Shown here piece by piece: positions 52,166 through 62,869 of a DNA stretch of 64,000 nt; the stretch's first letter is position 1; the number at the start of each line of letters is the position of its first letter. The notes under the pieces are model-generated. The model was not told the DNA's origin, searched no databases, and saw nothing but the letters and a program-made list of their open reading frames with translations. Origin of the DNA: Petrolisthes cinctipes (lineage: Eukaryota; Arthropoda; Malacostraca; Decapoda; Porcellanidae); contig JAWQEG010000077.1 in the NCBI GenBank assembly GCA_033782935.1, positions 1,426,501 to 1,490,500 of the forward strand, read 5' to 3'. The position numbers and the translations under genes are program-made.

Positions 52166-52874
52166 TTTTTATTCTGGTGGTAATCCATGGCATATCCGAT
52201 GGGTGAACTGTCGTCGACTTTTCTGGGAAGAAGTGATGGTATGCTTGAGTGATGGTGGTAGAATAGTTCTCCCATTTGATGTCAACTTCACTGACAGTCA
52301 ATACCTCAACCCACGGGTAATGTACCAGCCACTGTCCAAATCCCCTTATCAATGAGTCAGGTGTAGGTCTGTACTTCCTGATGATGGGAGGCTGGTGATG
52401 GGTGGTGGTGGGGATGGGAGTCCACAGGATGGAGAGGTGGGTACTCTTCCCCACTGGTGGCAAAGGTTGTGGTGGGAGGTACTGATTTGACAGGTCGGTG
52501 ACAATCTCATCTAGGACACTCTGGTTGTGGGTTGGGAAATCAACAACTTGGCTGAGGGATAATGCATTTTCAAGTTCTTCAGTGTTAATTTCATTAAAGT
52601 CGCCACATATTACGAATTTTGCTGATGGATACCTAATTTTGAGGATGTCACATGTGTTAATAATATGTTCCATCAGCACTGCCTGAGATGGTGCACGTGG
52701 TGGATGGTAAATTAGGCAGTAGATAATGGAGGCCGTGAGTCTCGGGTGACAGGGAGGTGTTAACTTGACCCAAAGGACCTCAATTCCTTCTGGGATATCC
52801 ACAATCAGGTGTAGGGGGTGGGATTTGTCTCGAGCAAATAAGGCTAACCCACCAACACGTTTATTTTCTCTAAG
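52155..52874 (-). pseudogene. LINE ORF2, truncated APE-type endonuclease (frame 1)
   Basis: About 239 codons of element-encoded sequence precede the stop at 52155. In order they show KRVGGLALFARD (the GGvAlyvr strand of APE endonucleases), IYCLIYHPP, CGDFNEIN with the catalytic GDFN, VLDEIVTDL, and GKSTHLSILW. The last normally contains SDH; here Asp is replaced by Thr (codon ACC at 52448-52450), which should impair DNA cleavage. The domain's N-terminus, with the first catalytic Asn and Glu, is lost at the 5' truncation. The frame stays open by chance into the satellite up to 53069, adding about 65 satellite codons that are not part of the gene. After PWITTR the frame shifts and stops; the normal continuation is in the RT frame. 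Confidence 0.88.
52165..52170 (-). other. Single-base frameshift in ORF2 (A6 run)
   Basis: On the minus strand the run AAAAAA followed by GACTAATTAA brings the endonuclease frame to a stop at 52155. Reading one base fewer in the run continues without a stop into the RT frame (coordinates of the two frames differ by one modulo 3). The most economical explanation is one inserted A in a five-A run. A sequencing error in the homopolymer cannot be excluded. Confidence 0.8.
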
Positions 52875-52945
52875 TTGAATTTTCGGGTGTTTTGAGCCTG
52901 AATTTGAGATATAAACGGGTACAGAAGATGCATGCATGCAGTATG
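52868..52945 (+). other. LINE 5' junction and rearranged first satellite monomer
   Basis: LINE sequence ends at about 52874 (ctctaag) and the satellite resumes with ttgaattttcgggtg, exactly in phase with the left flank apart from c to t at one base. About 60 bp further on, gatgcatgca joins tgcagtatgttttggg. The end of half A and the start of half B are therefore missing (roughly 40 bp). This deleted monomer was not seen elsewhere in the window. Confidence 0.75.
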
Positions 52946-53069
52946 TTTTGGGCCTGTATTTTGAAAATATTCTAACACGGAGTAGGCATGTAAAGTTCGC
53001 TTCTGGGACCCCAAAATATCGAATTTTCAGGTGTTTTGGGCCTGAATTTGAGATATCGACTTTGGGCAC

Positions 53070-54150
53070 CTAAAATATCGATTTTTAGCATGTTTTGGGC
53101 CTATATTTTGAAAATATTCTAGCACTAAGTAGGCATGTACAGATCACTTCTGGGACCCCAAAATATCGAATTGTCGGTGTTTTGAGCCTGAATTTGAGAT
53201 ATAAACGGGTATAGAAGATGCATGCACATATTGACTCTGGACACTTAAAATATCGATTTTTAGCATGTTTTAAGCCTATATTTTGAAAAAATTCTAGCAC
53301 TGAGTAGGCATGTACAGATCGCTTCTGGGACCCAAAAATATCGGATTTTCGGGTGTTTTGAGGTTGAATTTGGGATATAAACGGGTGCAGAAGATGCATA
53401 CACAGATTGACTTTGGTCACCTAAAATATCGATTTTTAGCATGTTTTGAGCCAATATTTTGAAAACATTCTAGCACTGAGTAGGCATCGATTTTCAGTAT
53501 GTTTTGGGCCTGTATATTGAAAATACTCTAACACGGAGTAGGCATGTACAAATCGCTTCTGGGACCCCAAAATATCGTATTTTCAGGTGTTTTGGGCCTG
53601 AATTTGAGATATAAACGGGTACAGAAGATGCATGCACATATCGACTTTTGGACACCTAAAATATCGATTTTGAGCATGTTTTGGGTCTGTATCTTGAAAA
53701 CATTCTAACTAGGAGTAGGCATGTACAGATCGCTTCTAGGACCCAAAAATACCAAATTTTCGGGTGTTTTGAGCCTGAATTTGAGATATAAACGGGTACA
53801 GAAGATGCATGCACATATCGACTATGGACACATAAAATATCGATTTTTAGTATGTTTTGAGCCTATATTTTGAAAACATTCTAGCACAGAGTAGGCATGT
53901 ACAGATCGCTTCTGGGACCCAAAAATATCGAATTTTCGGGTGTTTTAAGGTTGAATTTGGGATATAAACGGGTGCAGAAGATGCATACACATATTGACTT
54001 TGGGCACCTAAAATATCGATTTTCAGCATGTTTTGGGCCTGTATCTGAGTAGGCATGTACAGATCGCTTCTGGGACCAAAAAATATCGAATTTTCGGGTG
54101 TTTGGAGCCTGAATTTGAGATATAAACGGGTACAGAAGATGCATGCACAT
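53070..54150 (+). repeat. Right-arm satellite segment copied from left-arm order
   Basis: Positions 53070-53490 match 47886-48306 (offset 5184), including the odd atcgaattgtcggtg and attgactctggacac variants. Positions 53480-54150 match 46470-47135 (offset about 7015). The fusion junction gtaggcat to cgattttc at about 53486 joins the two matches. The LINE therefore lies inside a family of higher-order repeats that continues on both sides of it. Confidence 0.75.
53922..54079 (+). repeat. Representative short monomer with half-B deletion (158 bp)
   Basis: Half A (53922-54009) is full length and of the gaggttgaatttgg subtype. Half B (54010-54079) is 70 bp instead of 88. The sequence runs cctgtat directly into ctgagtaggc, so the tttgaaaatattctagca block is missing. 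The identical junction recurs through the window and is nearly always paired with the gaggttgaattt type of half A. It therefore behaves as a defined variant in the higher-order order, not as random loss. Confidence 0.86.
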
Positions 54151-54579
54151 ATCGACTTTTGGGCACCTAAAATATCGATTTTCTGTATGTTTTGGGCTTT
54201 TATTTTGAAAATACTCTAACACGTAGTAGGCATGTACAGATCGCTTCTGGGACCCCAAAATATCAAATTTTCGGGAGTTTTGGGGATAAATTTGAAATAT
54301 CGACTTTGGGCACCTAAAATATCGATTTTTAGCATGTTTTGGATCTATATTTTGAAAATATTCTAGCACTGAGTAAGCATGTACAGATCGCTTCTGGTAC
54401 CCCAAAATATCGAGTTTTCGGGTGTTTTGAGCCTGAATTTGAGATATAATCGGGTACAGAAAATGCATGCACATATTGACTTTGGGCACCTAAAATATCG
54501 ATTTTCAGCATGTTTTGGGCCTGTATTTTGAAAATACTCTAACACGGAGTAGGCATGTACAGATCGCTTCTGGGACCCA

Positions 54580-54756
54580 AAAATATCGAATTTTCGGGTG
54601 TTTTGAGCCTGAATTTGAGATATAAACAGGTACTGAAGATGCATGCACATATCGACTTTTGGGCACCTAAAATATCGATTTTGAGCATGTTTTGGGTCTG
54701 TATCATGAAAAAATTCTAACTAGGAGTAGGCAAGTACAGATCGCTTCTAGGACCCA
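54580..54756 (+). repeat. Representative full-length monomer (177 bp) made of two related halves
   Basis: This monomer shows the internal structure clearly. Half A is 54580-54668 (89 bp) and half B is 54669-54756 (88 bp). Both open with aaaatatcga. Both then carry a gttttgrgcctg block at about base 21, a gaaaat/gagatat block at about base 38, a gcatg block at about base 61, a tcgactt/tcgcttc block at about base 72, and a gggcacc/gggaccc end. The 177-bp unit therefore looks like an ancient duplication of an ancestral unit of about 88 bp, whose halves diverged and were then amplified together. Confidence 0.88.
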
Positions 54757-55919
54757 AAAATACCGATTTTTCGGGTGTTTTGAGCCTGAATTTGAGATAT
54801 AAACGGGTACAGAAGATGCATGCACATATCGACTTTGGACACTTAAAATATCGATTTTTAGCATGTTTAGAGCCTATATTTTGAAAACATTCTAGCACTG
54901 AGTAGGCATGTACAGATCGCTTCTGGGACCCAAAAATAACGAATTTTCGGGTGTTTTGAGGTTGAATTTGAGATATAAACGGGTGCAGAAGATGAATACA
55001 CATATCGACTTTTGGGCACCTAAAATATCATTTTTCAGCATGTTTTGGGCCTGTATATTAAAAATACTCTAACACGGAGTAGGCATGTACAGATAGCTTC
55101 TGGGACCCCAAAATATCGAATTTTCGGGTGTTTTGGGCCTGAATTTGATATATCGATTTTGGGCACCTAAAATATCGATTTTTAGCATGTTTTGGGCCTG
55201 TATTTTGAAAATATTCTAGCACTGCGTAGGCATGTACAGATAGCTTCTGGGACCCCAAAATATCGAATTTTCGGTGTTTTGAGCCTGAATTTGAGATATA
55301 AACGGGTACAGAAGATGCATGCACATATCGACTTTTGGGCACTTAAAATATCGATTTTTAGCATGTTTTGAGAATATATTTTGAAAACATTCTAACACGG
55401 AGTAGGCATGTACAGATCGCTTCTGGGACCAAAAAATATCGAATTTTCGGGTGTTTTGCGCCTGAATTTGAGATATCGACTTTGGGCACCTAAAATATCG
55501 ATTTTTAGCATGTTTTGGTCCTATAATTTGAAAATATTCTAGCACTGAGTAGTCATGTACAGATCGCTTCTGGGACCCCAAAATATCGAGTTTTCGGGTG
55601 TTTTGAGCCTGAATTTGAGATATAAACGGGTACAGAAAATGCGTGCACATATTGACTTTGAGCACATAAAATATCGATTCTCAGCATGTTTTGGGCCTGT
55701 ATTTTGAAAATACTCTAAAACGGAGTAGGCAAGTACAGATCGCTTCTGGGACCCCAAAATATCGAATTTTCGGGTGTTTGGTGCCTGAATTTGAGATATA
55801 AACGGGTACAGAAGATGCATCCACATATCGACTTTTGGGCACCTAAAAGGTCGATATTCTGTATGTTTTGGGCCTGTATTTTGAAAATACTCTAACACGG
55901 AGTAGGCATGTACAGATCG

Positions 55920-58710
55920 CTTCTAGGACCAAAAAATACCGAATTTTCGAGTGTTTTGAGCCTGAATTTGAGATATAAACGGGTACAGAAGATGCATGCA
56001 CATATCGACTTTGGACACCTAAAATATCGATTTTTAGCATGTTTTGGGCCTGTATTTTGAAAATACTAAATCACGGAGTAGGCATGTACAAATCGCTTCT
56101 TGGACCCCAAAATATCGAATTGTCGGGCGTTTTGAGCCTGAATTTGAGATATAAACGGGTATTGAAGATGCATGCACATATCGACTTTTGGGCACCTAAA
56201 ATATTGATTTTGAGCATGTTTTGGGTCTGTATCTTGAAAACATTCTCACTAGGTGTAGGCATGTACAGTTCGCTTCTAGGACCCAAAAATACCGAATTTT
56301 TGGGTGTTTTGAGCCTGAATTTGAGATATAACCGGGTACAGAAGATGCATGCACATATCGACTTTAAACACTTAAAATATCGATTTTTAGCATGTTTTGA
56401 GCCTTTACTTTGAAAACATTCTAGCACTGAGTAGGCATGTACAGATCGCTTCTGGGACCCAAAAATATCGAATTTTCGGGTGTTTTGAAGTTGAATTTTT
56501 TATATAAACGGGTGCAGAAGATGCATACACATATTGACTTTGGGCACCTAAACTAGCGATTTTCACCGTGCTTTGGGCCTGTATTTTGAAAATGCTCTAA
56601 CACGGAGTAGGCATGTACAGATCGCTTCTGGAATCCCAAAATATCGAGTTTTCAGGTGTTTTTGGCCTTAATTTGAGATATCGACTTTGGGCATTTAAAA
56701 TATCGATTTTTAGCATGTTTTGGGCCTATATTTTGAAAATAATCTGGCACTGAGTAGGCATGTACAAATCGCTTCTGGGACCCAAAAATATCGAATTTTC
56801 GGGTGTTTGGAGTCTGAATTTGAGATATAAACGGGTACAGAAGATGCATGCACATATCGACTTTTGGGCACCTAAAAGATCGATTTTCAGTATGTTTTGG
56901 GCTTGTATTTTGAAAAAACTCTAACAAGGAGTAGCCATGTACAAATCGCTTCAGGGACCCCAAAATATCGAATTTTTGGGTGTTTTGGGCCTGAATTTGA
57001 GATATCGACTTTGGGCACCTAAAATATCGATTTTTAGCATGTTTTGGGCCTATATTTTTGAAAATGTTCTAGCACTGAGTAGGCATGTACAGATCGCTTC
57101 TGGGACCCCAAAATATCGAATTTTCGGGTGTTTTGAGCCTGAATTTGAGATATAAACGGGTACAGAAGATGTATGCACATATCGACTTTGAACACTTAAA
57201 ATATCGATTTTTAGCATGTTTTGAGCCTATATTTTGAAAACATTTTAGCACTGAGTAGGCATGTACAGATCGCTTCTGGGACTCCAAAATATCGAATTTT
57301 CATGTGTTTTGGGCCTGAATTTGAGATATAAACGGGTACAGAAGATGCATGCTCATATCGACTTTTGGGCTCCTAAAATATCGATTTTGAGCATGTTTTG
57401 GGTCTGTATCTTGAAAACATTCTTACTAGGAGTAGGCATGTACAGATCTCTTCTAGGACCCAAAAATACCGAATTTTCGGGTGTTTTGAGCCTGAATTTG
57501 AGATATAAACGGGTACAGAAGATGTATCCACTTATCGACTTTGGACACTTAAAATATCGATTTTGAGCATGTTTTGAGTCTGTATTTAAAAAATACTCTA
57601 ACACGGGGTAGGCATGTACACATCGCTTCTGGGACCTCAAAATATCGGATTTGCGGGTGTTTTGAACCTGAATTTGAGATATAAACGGGTACTGAAGATG
57701 CATGCACATATCGACTTGTGGGCACCTAAAATATCGATTTTGAGCATGTTTTGGGTCTGTATCTTGAAAATATTCTAACTAGGAGTAGGCATGTACATAT
57801 CGCTTCTAGGACCCAAAAATACCGAATTTTCGGGTGTTTTGAGCCTGAATTTAGGATATAAACGGGTACAGAAGATCGACTTTGGACACTAAAAATATCG
57901 ATTTTTAGCTTGTTTTGAGCCTATATTTTGAAAACATTCTAGCCCTGAGTAGGCATGTACAGATCGCTTCTGGGACCCAAAAATATCGAATTTTCGGGTG
58001 TTTTGAGGTTGAATTTGGGATATAAACGGTTGCAGAAGATGCATTCACATATCGACTTTGGGCACCTAAAATATCGATTTTCAGCATGTTTTGGGACTGT
58101 ATCTGAGTAGGCATGTACAGATCGCTTCTGGGACCCCAAAATATCGAATTTCCGGGTGTTAGGAACCTGAATTTGAGATATAAACGGAAACAGAAGATGC
58201 ATGCACATATCGACTTTGGGCACCTAAAAGATCGATTTTCAGTAAACAGTAATTTGGGCCTGTATTTTGAAAATACTCTAACACAGAGTAGGCATGTACA
58301 GATCGCTTCTGGGACTCCAAAATATCGGATTTTCGGGTGTTTTGGGCCTGAATTTGAGATATCGACTTTCGGCAACTAAAATATCTATTTCTAGCGTGTT
58401 TTGGGTCTATATTTTGGAAATATTCTAGCACTGAGTAGGCATGTACAGATCGCTTCTGGGACCCCAAAATATCGAATTTTCGGGTGTTTTGAGCCTGAAT
58501 TTGAGATATAAACGGGTACTGAAGATGCATGCACATATCGACTTTTGGGCACCTAAAATATCGATTTTTAAGTGTGTTTCGGGTCTGTATCTTGAAAACA
58601 TTCTAACTAGGAGTAGGCATGTACTGATCGCTTCTAGGACCCCGAAATACCGAATTTTCGGGTGTTTTGATCCTGAATTTGAGCTATAAACGGGTACAGA
58701 AGATGCATGC
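55920..58710 (+). repeat. 2.7-kb higher-order block, copy 1
   Basis: Marked by aatactaaatcacgg, cgcttcttggacc, gcctttactttg, ctagcgattttcaccgtgc, gtagccatgtacaaatcgc and cagtaaacagtaatttggg. All recur in the next block with an offset of 2711-2712 bp up to about 57155, and 3064 bp after about 57261. Part of the block (56.2-57.0 kb) also matches 34.7-35.45 kb more distantly (offset about 21548). Confidence 0.78.
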
Positions 58711-61700
58711 ACATATCGACTTTGGACACCTAAAATATCGATTTTTAGCATGTTTTGGGCCTGTATTTTGAAAATACTAAAACACGGAATAGGCATGTAC
58801 AAATCGCTTCTTGGACCCCAAAATATCGAATTGTCGGGTGTTTTGAGCCTTAATTTGAGATATAAACGGGTACAGAAGATGCATGCACATATCGACTTTT
58901 GGGCACCTAAAATATTGATTTTGAGCATGTTTTGGGTCTGTATATTGAAAACATGCTCACTAGGTGTAGGCATGTACAGTTCGCTTCTAGGACCCAAAAA
59001 TACCGAATTTTCGGGTGTTTTGAGCCTGAATTTGAGATATAAACGGGTACAGAAGATGCATGCACATATCGACTTTAGACACTTAAAATATCGATTTTTA
59101 GCATGTTTTGAGCCTTTACTATGAAAACATTCTAGCACTGAGTAGGCATGTACAGATCGCTTCTGGGACCCAAAAATATCGAATTTTCGGGTGTTTTGAG
59201 GTTGAATTTTTTATAAAAAAGGGGGAAAAAGATGCATACACATATTGACTTTGGGCACCTAAACTAGCGATTTTCACCGTGCTTTGGGCCTGTATTTTGA
59301 AAATGCTCTAACACGGAGTAGGCATGTACAGATTGCTTCTGGGTTTCCCAAAATATCGAGTTTTCAGGTGTTTTTGGCCTTAATTTGAGATATCGACTTT
59401 GGGCACTTAAAATATCGATTTTTAGCATGTTTTGGGCCTATATTTTGAAAATAATCTGGCACTGAGTAGGCATGTACAAATCGATTCTGGGACCCAAAAA
59501 TATCGAATTTTCAGGTGTTTGGAGTCTGAATTTTAGATATAAACGGGTACAGAAAATGCATGCACATATCGACTTTTGGGCACCTAAAAGATCGATTTTC
59601 AGTATGTTTTGGGCTTGTATTTTGAAAAAACTCTAACAAGGAGTAGCCATGTACAAATCGCTTCAAGGACCCCAAAATATCGAATTTTTGGGTGTTTTGG
59701 GCCTGAATTTGAGATATCGACTTTGGGCACCTAAGATATCGATTTTTAGCATGTTTTGGGCCTATATTTTTGAAAATATTCTAGCACTGAGTAGGCATGT
59801 ACCGATCGCGTCTGGGACCCCAAAATATCGAATTTTCAGATGTTTTGAGCCTGAATTTGAGATATAAACGGGTACAGAAGATGCATGCACATATCGACTT
59901 TTGGGCTCCTAAAATATCGATTTTTAGCATGTTCATGGTCTGTATCTTGAAAACATTCTTACTAGGAGTAGTCATGTACAGATCGCTTCTAGGAACAAAA
60001 AATACCGAATTTCGGGTGTTTTGAGCCTGAATTTGAGATATAAACGGGTACAGAAGATGTATGCACATATCGACTTTGGACACTTAAAATATCGATTTTG
60101 AGCATGTTTTGGGTCTATATTTTGAAAATATTCTAGCACTGAGTAGGCATGTACAGATCGCTTCTGGGACCCCAAAATATCGAATTTTCGGGTGTTTTGA
60201 GCCTGAATTTGAGATATAAACGGGTACAGAAGATGTATGCACATATCGACTTTGAACACTTAAAATATCGATTTTTAGCATGTTTTGAGCCTATATTTTG
60301 AAAACATTTTAGCGCTGAGTAGGCATGTACAGATCGCTTCTGGGACCTCAAAATATCGAATTTTCAGGTGTTTTGGGCCTGAATTTGAGATATAAACGGG
60401 TACAGAAGATGCATGCACATATCGACTTTTGGGCTCCTAAAATATCGATTTTGAGCATGTTTTGGGTCTGTATCTTGAAAACATTCTTACTAGGAGTAGG
60501 CATGTACAGATCTCTTCTAGGACCCAAAAATACCGAATTTTCGGGTGTTTTGAGCCTGAATTTGAGATATAAACGGGTACAGAAGATGTATGCACATATG
60601 GACTTTGGACACTTAAAATATCGATTTTGAGCATGTTTTGAGCCTGTATTTAGAAAATACTCTAGCACGGGGTAGGCATGTACACATCGCTTCTGGGACC
60701 TCAAAATATCGAATTTGCGGGTGTTTTGAGCCTGAATTTGAGATATAAACGGGTACTGATGATGCATGCACATATCGACTTGTGGGCACCTAAAATATCG
60801 ATTTTGAGCATGTTTTGGGTCTGTATCTTGAAAATATTCTAACTAGGAGTAGGCATGTGCATATCGCTTCTAGGACCCAAAAATACCAAATTTTCGGGTG
60901 TTTTGAGCCTGAATTTAGGATATAAACGGGTACAGAAGATCGAATTTGGACACTAAAAATATCAATTTTTAGCTTGTTTTGAGCCTATATTTTGAAAACA
61001 TTCTAGCCCTGAGTAGGCATGTACAGATCGCTTCTGGGACCCAAAAATATCGAATTTTCGGGTGTTTTGAGGTTGAATTTAGGATATAAACGGTTGCAGA
61101 AGATGCATTCACATATCGACTTTGGGCACCTAAAATATCGATTTTCAGAATGTTTTGGGCCTGTATCGGAGTAGGCATGTACAGATCGCTTCTGGGACCC
61201 CAAAATATCGAATTTCCGGGTGTTAGGAACCTGAATTTGAGATATAAACGGAAACAGAAGATGCATGCACATATCGACTTTGGGCACCTAAAAGATCGAT
61301 TTTCAGTATACAGTAATTTGGGCCTGTATTTTGAAAATACTCTAACACGGAGTAGGCATGTACAGATCGCTTCTGGGACTCCAAAATATCGGATTTTCGG
61401 GTGTTTTGGGCCTGAATTTGAGATATCGACTTTGGGCAACTAAAATATCTATTTCTAGCGTGTTTTGGGTCTATATTTTGAAAATATTCTAGCACTGAGT
61501 AGGCATGTACAGATCGCTTCTGGGACCCCAAAATATCGAATTTTCGGGTGTTTTCAGCCTGAATTTGAGATATAAACGGGTACTGAAGATGCATGCACAT
61601 ATCGACTTTTAGGCACCTAAAATATCGATTTTTAAGTATGTTTTGGGTCTGTATCTTGAAAACATTCTAACTAGGAGTAGGCATGTACTGATCGCTTCTA

Positions 61701-61820
61701 GGACCCCGAAATACCGAATTTTCGGGTGATTTGATCCTGAATTTGAGATATAAACGGGTACAGAAGATGCATGCACATATTGACTTTGGACACGTAAATA
61801 TCGATTTTTAGCATGTTTTG
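58711..61820 (+). repeat. 2.7-kb higher-order block, copy 2, with about two extra monomers
   Basis: This is the tandem copy of 55920-58710. The offset increases by 352 bp between about 59868 and 60325, which equals two monomers gained here or lost in copy 1. It also contains an unusual homopolymer-rich patch at 59211-59230, reported separately. A third copy appears to begin at about 63740 and runs off the window (offset 5121 from 58771). Confidence 0.78.
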
Positions 61821-62869
61821 AGCCTATATTTTGAAAATACTCTAACACGGAGTAAGCATGTACATATCGCTTCTGGGACTCCAAAATATCGAATTTTCGG
61901 GTGTTTTGAGCCTGAATTTGAGATATAAACGGGTATAGAAGATGCATGCACATATTGACTTTGGACACTTAAAATATCGATTTTGAGCATGTTTTGGGTC
62001 TATATTTTGAAAATATTCTAGCACTGAGTAGGCATGTACAGATCGCTTCTGGGACTCCAAAAAATCGAATTTTCGGGTGTTTTGAGCCTGAATTTGAGAT
62101 ATAAACGGGTACTGAAGATGCACGCACATATCGACTTTTGGGCACCTAAAAGATCGATTTTCAGTATATTTTGGGCCTGTATTTTGAAAATACTCTAACA
62201 CGGAGTAGGAATGTACATATCGCTTCTGGGACTCCAAAATATCAAATTTTCGGGTGTTTTGAGCCTGAATTTGATATATAAACGGGTACTGAAGATGCAT
62301 GCACATATCAACTTTTGGGCACCTAAAATATCGATTTTGAGCATGTTTTGGGTCTGTATCTTGAAAACATTCTAACTAGGAGTAGGCATGTACATATCGC
62401 TGCTAGGATCCAAAAATACCGAATTTTCGAGGGTTTTGAGCCTGAATTTAAGATGTAAACGGGTACAGAAGATCGACTTTTGACACTAAAAATATCAATT
62501 TTTAGCATGTTTTGAGCCTATATTTTGAAAACATTCTAGCACTGAGTAGGCATGTACAGATCGCTTCTGGGACCGAAAAATATCGAATTTTCGGGTGTTT
62601 TGAGCCTGAATTTGAGATATAAACGGGTACAGAAGATGCATGCACATATTGACTTTGGGCACCTAAAATATCTATTTTCAGCATGTTTTGGGCGTGTATC
62701 TGAATAGGCCAGTACAGATCGCTTCTGGGACCCCAAAATATCGAATTTCCAGGTGTTTGGAACCTGAATTTGAGATATAAACGGGTACAGAAGATGCTTG
62801 CACATATCGACTTTTGGGCACCTAAAAGATCGATTCTCAGAATGTTTTGGGCCTGTATTTTGAAAATAC

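Larger units (their letters stand above)
50237..52874 (-). mobile_element. 5'-truncated non-LTR retrotransposon (LINE, Jockey/CR1/L2-like)
   Basis: This is the only non-satellite sequence in the window. Read on the minus strand it contains most of an APE-like endonuclease, a reverse transcriptase, a C-terminal domain, a 3' region of about 155 bp and an (ATT)7 tail. There is no RNase H after the RT and there are no LTRs, which fits CR1/L2/Jockey-type LINEs. The 5' UTR, ORF1 and the first part of the endonuclease are absent, the usual result of incomplete reverse transcription. It sits inside one satellite monomer: left flank ends ccccaaaata, right flank starts ttgaatttt where the satellite normally has tcgaatttt. 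No target-site duplication is visible. One frameshift and two altered catalytic motifs suggest an inactive but not very old copy. Exact clade is uncertain. Confidence 0.93.

Noticed and set aside
52155..52175. Programmed -1 frameshift at the A AAA AAG heptamer
   Set aside because: The heptamer is in the right phase for -1 slippage, but the -1 frame reads GAC then TAA at once. The RT frame is +1, so a simple base insertion explains it better.
50397..52686. Plus-strand open frames across the LINE
   Set aside because: They are shadows of the minus-strand ORF2 and encode nothing recognisable.
50237..52874. LTR retrotransposon, virus-derived element or bacterial group II intron
   Set aside because: There are no LTRs, gag, protease, integrase or intron domains. 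The APE endonuclease, RT order and microsatellite tail are those of a non-LTR LINE.
52875..53069. Satellite codons as the true N-terminus of the endonuclease
   Set aside because: The open frame only happens to continue across the junction; the added 65 residues are ordinary satellite translation.
54640..54650. tgcatgca palindrome as a specific protein-binding site
   Set aside because: It is present in most full half-A units, but an 8-bp palindrome without further evidence is too little to call a site.
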